Below the pieces are notes generated by a model. That model did not search any database. It was not told the origin of the DNA and saw nothing but the letters and a program-made list of their open reading frames with translations. From Wyeomyia smithii (taxonomy: Eukaryota; Arthropoda; Insecta; Diptera; Culicidae): a stretch of 64,000 bases of DNA. The stretch spans positions 27,724,506-27,788,505 of the forward strand of contig NC_073694.1 in assembly GCF_029784165.1 (NCBI RefSeq), read 5' to 3'. Shown here piece after piece: positions 45,208-56,090 of the stretch. Each line of letters begins with the position of its first letter. Position 1 is the stretch's first letter. Position numbers and translations under genes: made by a program.

Positions 45208-46080
45208 GCTTTAATCATCCAATGTGTCCTTTCAATTCGCATAGAATTTGCTCTGACTTCGCACAACCAATGCGTGATACGCATAACGCTAAAGGTGTAC
45301 AAGGAATACATTGACAGAGATCAAAATCAGAATATGTATCATATACACAAAAATCGTAATGTCTCGGTAAACTTCGGCTTCGGGCGAACGATCAGTTTCG
45401 AGGCGCTCAAAAAACCGTTTTTTACTTTCGCGAGCCGTGCGTATCAACGGCTCGTGCATCCCTAAAAATCGTCAGCAACCGAAACAGCCAATAGCGAGCC
45501 TTGTTGCCGCGGAAGTTTTTGACGCTGGTGCCAGTAACGCAGAACCGAATGCATGTGAATGAAACCAGAGTCATAATTAAATGCAAAATGTTTTGGACTA
45601 ATCTCATGTTTTTGTTTATTGTTAATGATTGAATGATGTTTTCAAATGACCTGATTCATGAAAGTGAATCGATCAGACAATAATTTCTTCAATGGAGTCA
45701 GTACCCAACTTATCAGTATTGATTGTTGGTTGCACTGTTTTAACGATGCCAACCTTCCGAACATCGACTGATGCTTTATAAGTGTAGTGGTTTGGAGCTG
45801 CGCAATACATTCAAAATGTCCTTCAGCATGTCCCTCCTGGTTTCCAGAAGGGCGATCTCGTTTTCAAAGATTGCCACTGTTTCAATAATCTGCGTTATGC
45901 GCGATGCCGCATGATTTCGCTGAGTAACTGCTCTTTCCAGCTCAGACTGAATAATGGCGTACGTCGGTTGTTCCTGAACAATCTCTTGTTCGATGTGTTT
46001 CACTACCCCCGGCAGCCAGCGTGTCTCGGGAATTTTCCATGATCTCTTCGATAGACGACCCGGTTCGAAGGACCAGAAAA
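45208..46080 (-). pseudogene. BEL element 2 gag N-terminus and non-coding remainder
   Basis: 45776-46003 encodes a coiled-coil-like gag N-terminus (QRNHAASRITQIIETVAIFENEIALLETRR). Between 45208 and 45770 I recognise nothing; it may be diverged gag or an unrelated insertion. Confidence 0.5.
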
Positions 46081-47008
46081 TGTGTGTTACTGTCTCTGCT
46101 ATGCGACTGCTTCGTTTGAAGGTTGCGAAAAAAGTGAAAGATTGGATAGCAAAACCATCCGACAGTAGATACTCACGTACCTACTAGATGTGTGTCAATA
46201 TAACAGTTCGCACAGTTGTTATGATACTCGGTTATACACCAAAAGGAATGCGTACGTTCAATTTATTTGACTGTTTATTCAATCCTCCTTATGTAAATGC
46301 ATTGAGTTCTAACGCCAGCGTCCATTCTTCTGCAAAATAGCAACGTTTTGCACGAAAAGTGATGTTGGTACGTCTGAATAGTCTAGTATACGCTACGCGT
46401 ACTGATCTGTGGTCAGCAGCAATTTGCTATTTTGCACTTCGAATGCGCATTAGTAGGGACAGTGTTAAATCGCGATTTCGCAGAAGCCGCGAATTTCGTG
46501 AAATCCTGCTTCGGCCGCGAAATTTACAAAAACCCGCGAAATGCCGTGGAAGTAATGAAAAACAGTAGCATTTTATCTCAATCTTGAAACATTTAGATTT
46601 AAAACCTGCGAAATTCCTGAAATCCAGCGACATCGACAAAGCTGGAGAATAATGGGCACTTTGATGGCAACTTTTCCTGCGCAACCAATACGATGAAACA
46701 GTACAACTGCTCTTTTACAACACGATTTTGTCAACCTCGAACTGTCTTCGGACGGTTTGGTTGCTAGATCCTATTCGAGCAAAGATTTTGGCGATTGATA
46801 GAATTCCAGATGGCGCAGCTATAAAATCGAAGTTGCTAGATGAACTAAGTACTAGCAAGTTTTTTTTTTTTGAAATACCCGGCAGTGAGATAGGTATTAT
46901 AATTTTTGTAGGTATTCGGATTGCGGACATTTTCCTGAGATTTTTCCGGTTGGCAAATGATATTTATCAATGCTTGGAAACTCGGTAGATACGGAAATAG
47001 AACTTAAC

Positions 47009-47244
47009 CGCAGACAGACGTCCAAGCTGAGTTCCAAACTTGTGTAAAGATTTTTAAAGTAGCAATCCGTAACCAGATAGCGCTACCAGTGACGCTAGAC
47101 TCATACACCAGCGAAAAAAAATGTATTGTAGCGATAAGGTCACCAGGCGGCACTAGTATACAAGTGATTTATAACGCAATTATCTTATCAAAATTTACAC
47201 AGAATTTTCGATCAATTTGGTTCTTGCTTGGACGTCTGTCTGCG
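47009..47244. mobile_element. MITE with 19-bp perfect inverted repeats
   Basis: CGCAGACAGACGTCCAAGC (47009-47027) is exactly inverted at 47226-47244. Flanks are ACTTAAC on both sides, a likely 7-bp target duplication. Confidence 0.8.
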
Positions 47245-47246
47245 AC

Positions 47247-47394
47247 TTAACCCTCTAGTGCCCAAGTTAATTTCTAGACGGGCTTCGGTAAAATCACTAT
47301 GAATCATTATAAACACTTTTTAAGTATTTATTGAAGGTTTTTAGAGGTTCGACTGAAGCCCGCCAAATGGCGGCATTGGGCACTAGAGGGTTAA
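47247..47394. mobile_element. 148-bp TTAA MITE
   Basis: TTAACCCTCTAGTGCCCAA and its exact inverse TTGGGCACTAGAGGGTTAA; the TTAA at each end is the probable target duplication. Its left TTAA lies within the target duplication of the neighbouring MITE. Confidence 0.85.
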
Positions 47395-47669
47395 AAGTAC
47401 TTGCCTAACAACACCAAAATATAACTGAAAATAATTTGACACAGTCTGTACTTTTAGTCAGTGTTGCAAAGAAATCATGAATCGTACGGTTAAATTACCG
47501 TATTGTAAATTAAATAAAACAGTTATTTCGTATTTTTACAAAAAATATCACTTTATGAGTATTTCCTGAAAACGAGTTGCCACGAAATTACCGCGAATTT
47601 CGAATATGTATTTTCTATTTTACCACCCGCGAAATTTTAACTTTTTTGCCGCGAATCACCACTGGCTCT

Positions 47670-48196
47670 AATGATTATGAACAGAATTTTTCAATTTGTT
47701 GTCTTTGTACCATAGCTACAAATCATGGCCAACCTGGCAACATACCTATGATGTTATGGATGTTATGCCTATGGTACATCTTCCTGTTTTTAGAAAAGAT
47801 CGTAAGGGGCAGGCCAAGCCGGGAGTCTGCGATGTCTTCCCTCTTGTCTAACATGTTCTGGAGAATTTGCAACTGGCACATTCGACTCATCCGTTATTGT
47901 GATGTCTGAATCTGGTTCATCTATATAAGGAGTTGCTTCGAAGTCTGCTACCAATTCCTGTTTTTTTATGGTTCTGTAACAAGGGTTTGCGGCAACTTGA
48001 AGTCGGAATTCGTCAATGAGCAGCTCCAAAGCAAGATGATTGTTATCAAAGATGACTAGAACAAGGTATCTGACTTCCAGTTTTTTCATACATTTTGCCT
48101 ACGACAGCTTTAAAACGGTTAGTGCTGCCATCTGATAGCTTAAATGCGCAAAAAAAGCAAAATCGATTTATCGTGCATAATCCGCCAGATGAAAAT
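47670..48196. other. Unassigned spacer, possible retroelement remnant
   Basis: 47790-48089 on the minus strand is open for about 100 codons, ending ...RRLPAWPAPYDLF, which vaguely resembles the end of a retroelement polyprotein. Not enough for a call. Nothing else seen. Confidence 0.25.
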
Positions 48197-48295
48197 GAAA
48201 ACTAGATGGCACCACCATATGAGGATATTGAAAACTAGATGGCCACACCGTGCAAGAATATTGAAAATTAGATGGCAGGACCATACAAGGATATC
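48197..48295. repeat. Tandem repeat, 3 x 33 bp
   Basis: Units start GAAAACTAGATGGC at 48197 and 48230, and GAAAATTAGATGGC at 48263. Each ends in GGATAT or GAATAT. Confidence 0.85.
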
Positions 48296-48821
48296 GAACA
48301 AAACTGCTTAACATTACGCCACCTTGCCGTCATCATAAAATTACCAGTATACAAGTTAGTTTGACTTTCGTTCACGCGCAGCGACAATCGTGTCCGCTGG
48401 ATACTAAAAGAGTCAGGAATCTTGTTCTAGACATCTTTGTTGTTATGTCATAAGACGGCGTCACTTCCACTTGAAAACTTAAAAAGAAAATTTTGGCGTT
48501 AATTTTCAATTTAGGTTTTCCATGTTTTCCTTTAGAAGCGTTTTCCGGCGTTCAAGACGTATCCGCGATTTTAAGTCCAATTTGGATCAATTCGTCATTT
48601 CTAGAGATTCTAAAGAGTGGTTTGGCGATTCTCATTTTGCGATCGAGTTGTTTCATGGCACCTCCTGGTCTAGAAAGCAAATAGTCCACAGTTTGAGCTT
48701 GGTAATGTAAACAATTTAACTTTTTGTTGTCAGCTGATGCTAAACACTTCTATCGCAAGATTTAAAAAAATTGTAAATCATAAGTGTGCAATCTATCAGT
48801 CGTGTTTCTTTTCTGTTCCAG
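48296..48821. other. Spacer upstream of zinc-finger exon G
   Basis: No 5' exon of the 4056 type is visible. The last 40 bp match the F acceptor region (GTGTGCAATCTATCAGTCGTGTTTC), ending TTCCAG at 48821. Confidence 0.55.
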
Positions 48822-51800
48822 CCGGGCGGACACCTTGAAAGGAAATCACCCGAAAAATACCGACGATGAGCGAAGGTACAATTGCGACATCTGTGGCAAG
48901 AGATTCTATTGGAGACGGTCCTGGTCGTACCACAAGAAAATGCACCTCGGAGAATGGCCTCACAAATGTGATATATGTGGTAAAACTTTCAGCACCAGAA
49001 CCAGACTGGATTATCACAGAGCGACCCACACACGGGAACAGAACTTCAAGTGTGAAGCATGTGACAAATATTTTACGCTTAATGAGCAGTTGAAAAAACA
49101 CCAGAAACGACAGAGCGCGGGCCGCTTGTATGAATGTCCCAAGTGCGATGAAAAGTTTGAAAATCAATGTACGCTCTCGAAACATGTGCTTCAACACAGA
49201 AAATCTCCTATAACTTGCGAAATCTGCGATATACAGTGTACCAATAATTTTAAACTGAAAAGCCACATGAGAACTCACACAGGAGAACGACCTTTTCGGT
49301 GTGACATATGTGACGAAACTTTCAGCATAAAACCCAATCTTCGGAGGCATATAATAGTTAAGCATACAACGGAGAAAATATTTAAATGTGAATTTTGCAG
49401 TAAAAATTTCCATTTGTACTCACAGTTGAGCGTACATCTGAAGACACATAGCACAGAACGTACGCACGAGTGTATGGTTTGCGGAACGCGCTTCAAGTAT
49501 CGCTCCAAGCTAGCCCAGCACATGCACACTCACAGTGAAGTGCGATGTTTCACGTGCGACGTTTGTGGGGCGTCGTTCAAGCTACCACAAGGTCTAAGTA
49601 ATCATAAAAAAATTCACACCACCGTTGTGGAAGAATCAAATGCGTACAAGTGCACTATATGCAGGAGACGTTTTCCCACCGAGGAAACACTGAAGCAACA
49701 TAAAGCATCTCATCCACATATGGAACCACAGAATTTCGGTTGTGAAACCTGCGGCTTAGTGTGTTCTACCAAGTCTAATCTCAAGTGTCATCAGAAAACT
49801 CACACCGGCGAGAAACCGTTCATATGTGAAACGTGTGGTAAAGCGTTCTGCAGGAGCGACAATCTTAACAGACATATAACCGTACACCACAAGGAGCCAT
49901 TGGAGAAGAACTTTCGGTGTGAGCTGTGTTGTGAAGGCTTCCGCTTGAGGATTCAATTGTTGCGCCATCTGAAGTTACATCAGAAGGAACGCCCGCGCAA
50001 AAAAGGCCCGCATACAGCGGAGAGAAATTTTAAATGTGAAATGTGTGGCAAAAATTTTCCTTTGAACTCACAGTTGAGTGTACATCTGAAGACACATAGC
50101 ACAGAACGTGCACACGAGTGTCTGGTTTGTGGAAAACGCTTCAGTTGGCGCTCTAAGCTAGCACAGCATATGTACACTCATAATGAAGGGCGATGTTTTA
50201 CGTGCGACGTTTGTGGGGCGTCGTTCAAGTCATCAGAAAATTTAAGTAAACATAAAAAAATTCACATCACCGTTTTGGAGGAGTCTAATATTCATAAATG
50301 CATTATATGCAGGAGACGTTTTTCCACGGAGGAAACACTGAAGCAACATGAAGCATCTAATCCGCATACGGAACCGCAGCAGTTCGGTTGCGAAATCTGC
50401 GGCTTAGTGTGTACTACAAAATATAATCTCGAGCAACATCGGAAAATTCACACCGGCGAGAAACCGTTCGAATGTGGAACGTGTGGCGAAGCGTTCAGGA
50501 GAGGCCAACATCTTAACAAACATTTAACCGTATGCCACGAGAAACCATTGGAGAAGAACTTTCGGTGTGAGCTGTGTGGTAAAGCCTTTCTTTTGAGGAA
50601 GCATTTGTTGCGCCATCTGAAGTTACATCAGGAGGAACGTCCGCACAAGAACGGCCCGCATACAACGGAGAAAAAATTTGAATGTGAAATATGTGGTGAA
50701 AATTTTCCCTTATGTACACAGTTGAGTGAACATCTGAAGACACATAGCACAGAACGTGGCCACGAGTGTCTGGTTTGTGGAAAACGCTTCAGTTGGCGCT
50801 CTAAGCTAGCACACCACATGTACACTCATAGTAAAGCGCGATGTTTTACGTGCGACGTTTGTGGGTCGTCTTTCAAGTTACCACAAGGTTTATATAAACA
50901 TAGAAAAATTCACACCACCGTTTTGGGAGAGTCAAATGCGCACAAGTGCACGATATGTGGAAAACGTTTTTCCACCGAGGAAACAATGAAGCAACACAAA
51001 GCATCTCATCCGCAATTCGGTTGCGAAACCTGCGGTGTATTGTGTACCACCAAGTTTAATCTCGAGTGTCATCGGAAAACTCATACCGGCGAGAAACCGT
51101 TCAAATGTGAAACGTGTGGTAAAGCGTTCAGCAGGAGACATTATCTTAACACACATATAATCGTACAACACGAGAAGCCATTGGAGAAGAACTTTCGGTG
51201 TGAGCTGTGTGGTAAAGACTTTCACTTGAAAACTTATTTGTTAAGCCATCTGAAGGTACATCAGAAGGAACGTCCGCACAAGAACGGCCCGCATACAACG
51301 GAGAAAAAATTTGAATGTGAAATATGTGGTAAAAATTTTCCTTTATGTACACAGTTGAGTGAACATCTGAAGACACATGGCACAGAACCTGCGCACGAGT
51401 GTCTGGTTTGTGGAACGCGCTTCATATGGCGTTCTAAGCTAGAGCAGCATATGTACACTCATAGTAAAGAGCGATGTTTTACGTGCGACGTTTGTGGGTC
51501 GTCATTCAAGTTACCACAAGGTTTATATAAACATAGAAAAATTCACACCACCGTTTTGGGAGAGTCAAATGCGCACAAGTGCACGATATGTGGAAAACGT
51601 TTTTCCACCGAGGAAACAATGAAGCAACACAAAGCATCTCATCCGCAATTCGGTTGCGAAACCTGCGGTTTATTGTGTACCACCAAATTTAATCTCGAGT
51701 GTCATCGGAAAACTCACACCGGCGAAAAACCGTTCAAATGTGAAACGTGTGGTAAAGCGTTCAGCAGGAGACATTATCTTAACACACATGTAACCGTACA

Positions 51801-52020
51801 ACACGAGAAGCCATTGGAGAAGAACTTTCGGTGTGAGCTGTGTGGTAAAAACTTCCCCTTGAAAACTTATTTGTTAAGCCATCTGAAGGTACATCAGGAG
51901 GAACGCCCGCACAAGTGTCCCATTTGCGAGAAAGGCTTTTCACGGAGTAACTATCTCGCGCGACATGTGCGCACTCACGAAACAAAGGCAAGACTAATTA
52001 TCTCTATTGGTTTGGTTTAA
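48822..52020 (+). CDS. Zinc-finger exon G (about 35 C2H2 fingers, four seven-finger modules)
   Basis: Acceptor TCTGTTCCAG|C gives S-R-A-D-T-L-K-G-N-H. It has 1,065 codons with no interruption. Six lead fingers (the third ends HQKRQ instead of H) precede a seven-finger module beginning FKCEFCSKNF, HECMVCGTRF, FTCDVCGASF, YKCTICRRRF, FGCETCGLVC, FICETCGKAF, FRCELCCEGF. This module occurs four times, then HKCPICEKGFSRSNYLARH and the tail KARLIISIGLV close the protein. The last two modules are nearly identical in DNA, offset by 633 bp (e.g. 50847 and 51480). F is its shorter paralogue. A very long array suggests binding to a long or repetitive DNA (or RNA) target; this is inference. Confidence 0.9.
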
Positions 52021-52029
52021 ACGATATAT

Positions 52030-53064
52030 GGTCGGCGTGCGACCAAACCGAGCCAAGCGCCAAACACATTGTTCTGAGTAATTAGCATTTGAAGTTTGAC
52101 CACCCATAAATTAATCGTGTTTGAACTTATCATTAATTCAATGCTAACGCGTAATGAACAGGGCTTAATGAATGTCCTGTTATCATAGATACACGAAAAA
52201 TAGCAATAATTGATAAAATATTTGGTTTTTATTATTGACACTCAGTTCACTCTGGTCGAATAAAAATTTTTAAAAATGGTCTTCAGTTCGGTCTGGTCAA
52301 ACGTATTTACTACAACATATCAACTTGACTATCAAACAAGCTAATTTTTCTCACTAGTCAAACGTAATACATAGATATCAACGCTGCTTTATCTCTCAGT
52401 TCAATCTGTATCAAAAATTATACAGCTAATAGACAAGCAAAGCTTTATTTCTGTTGTTCTATTTCCTGGTGCCAAAGCGCACCAAGTGCTGAGTGTTGAG
52501 ATAGTATCAATATGAAATGCTCTGGTATTTTGAAGCGGGTATTGTCTATATTCATTGATTTAACGTAGATTAACCCAGTCCTGATGTGTGTTACAAGAAA
52601 AAATTTCATTTTATTTGAAAATTATCAAATGAAAATAAAATGCACTTGGTTCGGTCTGGCTCAACAAGATCTCGAAAAAAGTGATGTGCCCATTGAAACG
52701 AAATTCGGCTCTACGAAAACCAACTGACTGTTTATTTATCTAATTCTGATGACAGTCGTATTAACGAGCTGTTCGAAGCGGAGAAATCAGTTACTGGTTG
52801 AAATAAAACGCAAAGTTTGCTTTTAAATCACAAACAATCACTTTTTTTAGATGCCATGTCTGTGTTTACGGTTCACTCTGGTCGAACGCAATTTCGTTCT
52901 TTTCACAAAGTGCCACAGAGATTTTTTATTATAACACGCCTATAAACTGTTCAAATGATTTCATTCTTTGATGGAACATAGGTTATCAGTTTGCACATCC
53001 ACTGGTGCTAATAACTCAATTTTTAAAAAAGGGGCGCTTGGCTCGGTCTGGTCGCACGCCGACC
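52030..53064. mobile_element. 1,035-bp inverted-repeat element with iterated GGTCTGGTC motif
   Basis: Ends GGTCGGCGTGCGACCA(A/G)ACCGAGCCAAGCGCC inward, about 31 bp with one mismatch (shown in two parts). The uninterrupted paralogous site after exon F (39896) shows exact insertion with 4-bp duplication ATAT. The interior has repeated GTTC(G/A)(G/C)TCTGGTC-like motifs at about 52245, 52288, 52652, 52870 and 53042, and a weaker copy at 52401. No transposase frame. Superfamily unknown. Confidence 0.85.
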
Positions 53065-53445
53065 ATATGTACTCTGATATTCCTAAATAATTCCTGATAA
53101 GTTTTCGAATTAAATTCAGCTTAGATCCCTTTAAGATATTACAAAACATTTGGTAAAAAGTCTAGGATGGGGAAATGTTGGACAATATTTTTCTTAAAGG
53201 TTAAGTTCAAATGTATTATATCCAATTTCAACATTTTCAAAATTTGTTGTTTGTGTTTCTTTTAATCAAAAAGCTCATGACGGCGATTTACGTTCAAAAT
53301 GCATTTGTTCGTAAGATAGGTTTAGAAATTTGAATGATTTGAGTGAATCTTACACAAAAAACTGTGTGATCAAGAATACACAGTTCACCCCAGATTCCAT
53401 TCTGAACGCAATAATCCAACAATTTTAATTTTTCCTCCATTTCAG
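53065..53445. other. Continuation of the G 3' flank and H upstream
   Basis: 53065-53210 is paralogous to 39904-40050 after F. The rest is AT-rich. The H acceptor (TTTTTCCTCCATTTCAG) ends at 53445 and lacks the CAATCTATYAG block of the other seven exons. Confidence 0.6.
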
Positions 53446-54745
53446 CAACACGACTAAATTGGAAACGAACCCTTCGGTTGACAGCCAGCAGAAACTCATT
53501 TGCGACATTTGCGGCAAGGAGTACAAGACGAAGCAAGTTCTCTATCAACACAAGAAAACACATAACGGCCCACGCTGGTTCAAGTGTGGTGAATGCGACG
53601 AAACGTTTCCCACATCCCTCAAACTTAGGTACCATAGAACACATCACACAGACGAAAAGAATTACAGCTGCGATATATGTAAGAAAGCCTTCTGCCTAAA
53701 AGTACAGCTAAGAGTACACATGAGGCGGCACATTACGGATCGCCCCCACAAATGCCTTATTTGCGGGCAAGGGTTCAGGGTTAAATTTTTTCTAACGAGA
53801 CACACGAAACTTCACAGTGGCGAGAGATTGTTCGACTGCGACATCTGTGGTAAATCCTACAAATCAGCAAGTAATCTAAATGATCATAAGAAGTATCACA
53901 CATCCGGTGAAGATGAACTGCACAAATGTGACCTTTGTGGAAAAGGTTTCGTACATCGCTACGCTCTTGTAGATCACATGAACACTCACAGTAACGAGCG
54001 GCGATTTAAGTGTGACATCTGCGGTTTGTCATGCAAAACACGTAAAAATTTAAACGGTCACCGGAGGGGTCACACATCTCCCAAAGCAAAATCATTTAAA
54101 TGTGACATGTGCGACAAAAAGTACGTCTCGAGTTCTTCTCTCAGGAGACATAAACCGACTCACGTCAGCAGGCGGCCTTTCAAATGTGACATGTGTAGCA
54201 ACGCTTATCAAACCAGCAGCAGTCTCGAGAAACATAAAATCATAAAACACACAACATTGGAAAAGAAGTTCAAATGTGAAATATGTAGCAAAGATTTCCA
54301 TTTAGATGAGCAATTAGTGCAACACCTGGGTACGCACAGCACGAACCGATCTCACGAGTGTATGATTTGCGGCAGAGGGTTCCGACTTAGTTCGCTGCTC
54401 GCAAAGCACATGCACAGTCACAGCAATGAGCGGCTATTCACGTGCGACATCTGTGGTAAAACCTTCAAGTCGCCCAGTTGCTTATGTACGCACAAAAAAA
54501 CCCACACATTCGTAGATGAGCGTCCCTACCAGTGTGACATCTGTGGCTCCTCGTACACGTCGCGTAGCGGTATGCAGTTGCACCGGAAGATGCACTCCTT
54601 TGTCGAGCGCAAAGCGTACAAATGTGATCTGTGCAATGCCGGATTCACCCAGAAGGGTACCCTCGCTAATCATAAGAAAAAACACGCCCAAAGCACGCCG
54701 GATGGTAGTGAATTAAGTCCAATGGGACGGTCATTGGTCGTTTGA
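53446..54745 (+). CDS. Zinc-finger exon H (14 C2H2 fingers)
   Basis: Acceptor CCATTTCAG|C in the same phase gives S-N-T-T-K-L-E-T-N-P-S-V. Fourteen intact fingers run from LICDICGKEYKTKQVLYQH (about 53492) to YKCDLCNAGFTQKGTLANH, with tail GSELSPMGRSLVV and stop at 54743-54745. None is degenerate. It is the most divergent member: different start peptide, no SHADILE-like opening and higher GC. It may be a separate, older gene whose 5' exon is not visible. A nuclear DNA-binding role is inferred from the array. Confidence 0.87.
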
Positions 54746-55230
54746 ACAAAGTTCGCATTATTTCTATTCCACAAATCCAGAGTAAACTTGCTGACAAACA
54801 TAGAATTATAAATGTGCATTAGATAAAGTGAAGTAAGTTCGTTTTAAATCCTTGCAGTCAACTATTCCGAAAGTCTATGTCACAGCCTTTGGAAAAATAA
54901 CTGCTTTTTTACTAATAAAAGCAATTTCCAACGAGGAAAACATTCGAAAGAAAGTTTTTCTAGTCAATAGCCATATACATAGCCGCTTTGTCAAACTCGT
55001 GAAGCATATATTTTATGGGATTGAATATAATCAAGAGCAAATATTTCCACAATCTAGGAAGTTTAAAATCCTTGCAGTCAACTATTCCGAAAGTTTATGT
55101 CACAGCCTTTTGAAAAATAACTTTGTCAACCTCGTGAAGTATATATTTTATGGGATTGAATATAATCAAGAGCAAATATTTCCACAATCTAGGAAGTCAA
55201 TTATTCTTTAACGAATAATTTGTCATGTTG
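54746..55230. repeat. Imperfect tandem duplication in the 3' flank of exon H
   Basis: AATCCTTGCAGTCAACTATTCC begins copies at about 54848 and 55068. Both end with TATTTTATGGGATTGAATATAATC...CACAATCTAGGAAGT. The second copy lacks about 85 bp. It is translatable on the plus strand but not credible as a gene. Confidence 0.75.
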
Positions 55231-55354
55231 ACGCGTGCTGTTCTGCTTAGGCGGCCTTCTGTACAATCCTTGGCCCTTGGAACGCCACGAAGCACGAAAT
55301 TTTAAACAACCAAACGAGAACCAAACCGCTTTCGCTTCCACTGGGTGCTGGTAC

Positions 55355-56090
55355 CTAATCGAGTTCTTCTTTCACCCGAGGGCCACCTGCCGGACTAGAA
55401 CCTGCACCTGTTACGGTTGACCCTGCCGCCGTTCTGGACTGGTTGTGGGGATGGCTACCACTGGCTGATTCATCGTCCAAGTCATCATCAAGCCCTTGAT
55501 TCAGTAGATTACCGAAAATTCCCGGGATGCCCTCGTGTTGCGGTCTTTGCGACCGGCTTTCTCCAAAGAATATCATACCGATCATTTGCAGATACTTTTC
55601 ATATGACGGATCTCGCTCTATCGAAGGTTTGTACAGCTCGCACAAGCTTCTGAATACCACCAGCTTGCGCTGGTTGGCCTCGATAGCTTGCAGCAAAAAG
55701 AAGATAGAATTCAGCAACGGGATGATGAAAAGGGGCTCGCTGCACGATATTTCCGGGTGATATTCAGTGTAGGTTGCGAAGTGTTCGACGCCGTTGTCGT
55801 TTCTGACTAAGAAATAGAAACACAAGTTTAAAAGAACTTACCAGCAGCGTTTCCCTTTCATTATCATTTGGTTGAATTTTACTCAACAGGAGTGCTAGCT
55901 TTTGCATCCATTTTTCAGTCTCGTCAACGATTTTTCCCTTTTCCAGTGTGTCCACAATCAGCAAGGTCGGCTCCGCTTGCTTGTTGGTCGTGGTTGAGGA
56001 GCGTCAGGGCACCCTTGTACAGTAGATCCTGAAGTTCCTCGTATGTACTACTTCTGGGACAAATATCGAAAGTACAGCGTACGGTACATC
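55355..56090 (-). pseudogene. Get4: Get4 (tail-anchored protein insertion factor) pseudogene
   Basis: On the minus strand, from right: acceptor TTATTCAG| then MYRTLYFRYLSQK and, after a frameshift, YEELQDLLYKGALTLLNHDQQASGADL. After another frameshift comes LIVDTLEKGKIVDETEKWMQKLALLLSKIQPNDNERETLL (shown as adjoining blocks), then VRNDNGVEHFATYTEYHPEI...LLNSIFFLLQAIEANQRK, LCELYKPSIERDPSYEKYL and IGMIFFGE, ending VKEELD. These match Get4 order (MYRTL.FRY, LLYSGALL, TYT..HP, RDP.Y..YL..IG..FFG). About 70 residues of the middle are missing and at least two frameshifts are present. Get4 normally works with Get5/Bag6 in the cytosol. This copy is dead as read. Confidence 0.8.

Larger units (their letters stand above)
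42282..46290 (-). mobile_element. Second BEL/Pao element, internally deleted
   Basis: LTRs TGTGTGTTACTGTCTCTGC...TTCAATCCTC lie at 42282-42446 (3' LTR, internally shortened) and 46081-46290 (5' LTR). A purine tract (minus strand GGTGGAGGGGCCGGAGTATG) abuts the 3' LTR. TGGTCCTTCGAACCGGG, a primer-binding-like site, lies next to the 5' LTR. Coding blocks are on the minus strand: gag N-terminus, CCHC knuckles fused to RNase H, integrase. Protease and RT are deleted. No matching target duplication seen. Confidence 0.8.
46460..47664. mobile_element. Possible hAT-like element with GCGAAATT repeats
   Basis: CAGTGTTAAATCGCGA at the left and the inverse of CAGTGGTGATTCGCGG at the right, with repeated CCGCGAAATT motifs near both ends. 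The flanking 8 bp do not match, so the limits are tentative. Two smaller MITEs lie inside (47009-47244, 47247-47394). Confidence 0.4.

Noticed and set aside
46460..47664. A firmly bounded hAT element
   Set aside because: The terminal sequences look hAT-like but the flanking 8 bp (AGTAGGGA / GCTCTAAT) do not match, so it is kept only as a low-confidence feature.
47790..48089. 100-codon minus-strand frame ending RRLPAWPAPYDLF
   Set aside because: Slight resemblance to the end of a retroelement polyprotein, but no domain or neighbouring pol sequence; not called as a gene.
48796..49413. 205-codon open frame on the minus strand opposite exon G, and similar frames opposite A, B, D, F
   Set aside because: Repeats of FTTYITF/HSCARSV type arise as the reverse translation of finger codons; no independent start context or domain. 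Shadows of the plus-strand arrays.
54852..55211. 119-codon plus-strand frame after exon H
   Set aside because: It is made of an imperfect tandem duplication of AT-rich 3' flank; no composition or homology expected of a protein.
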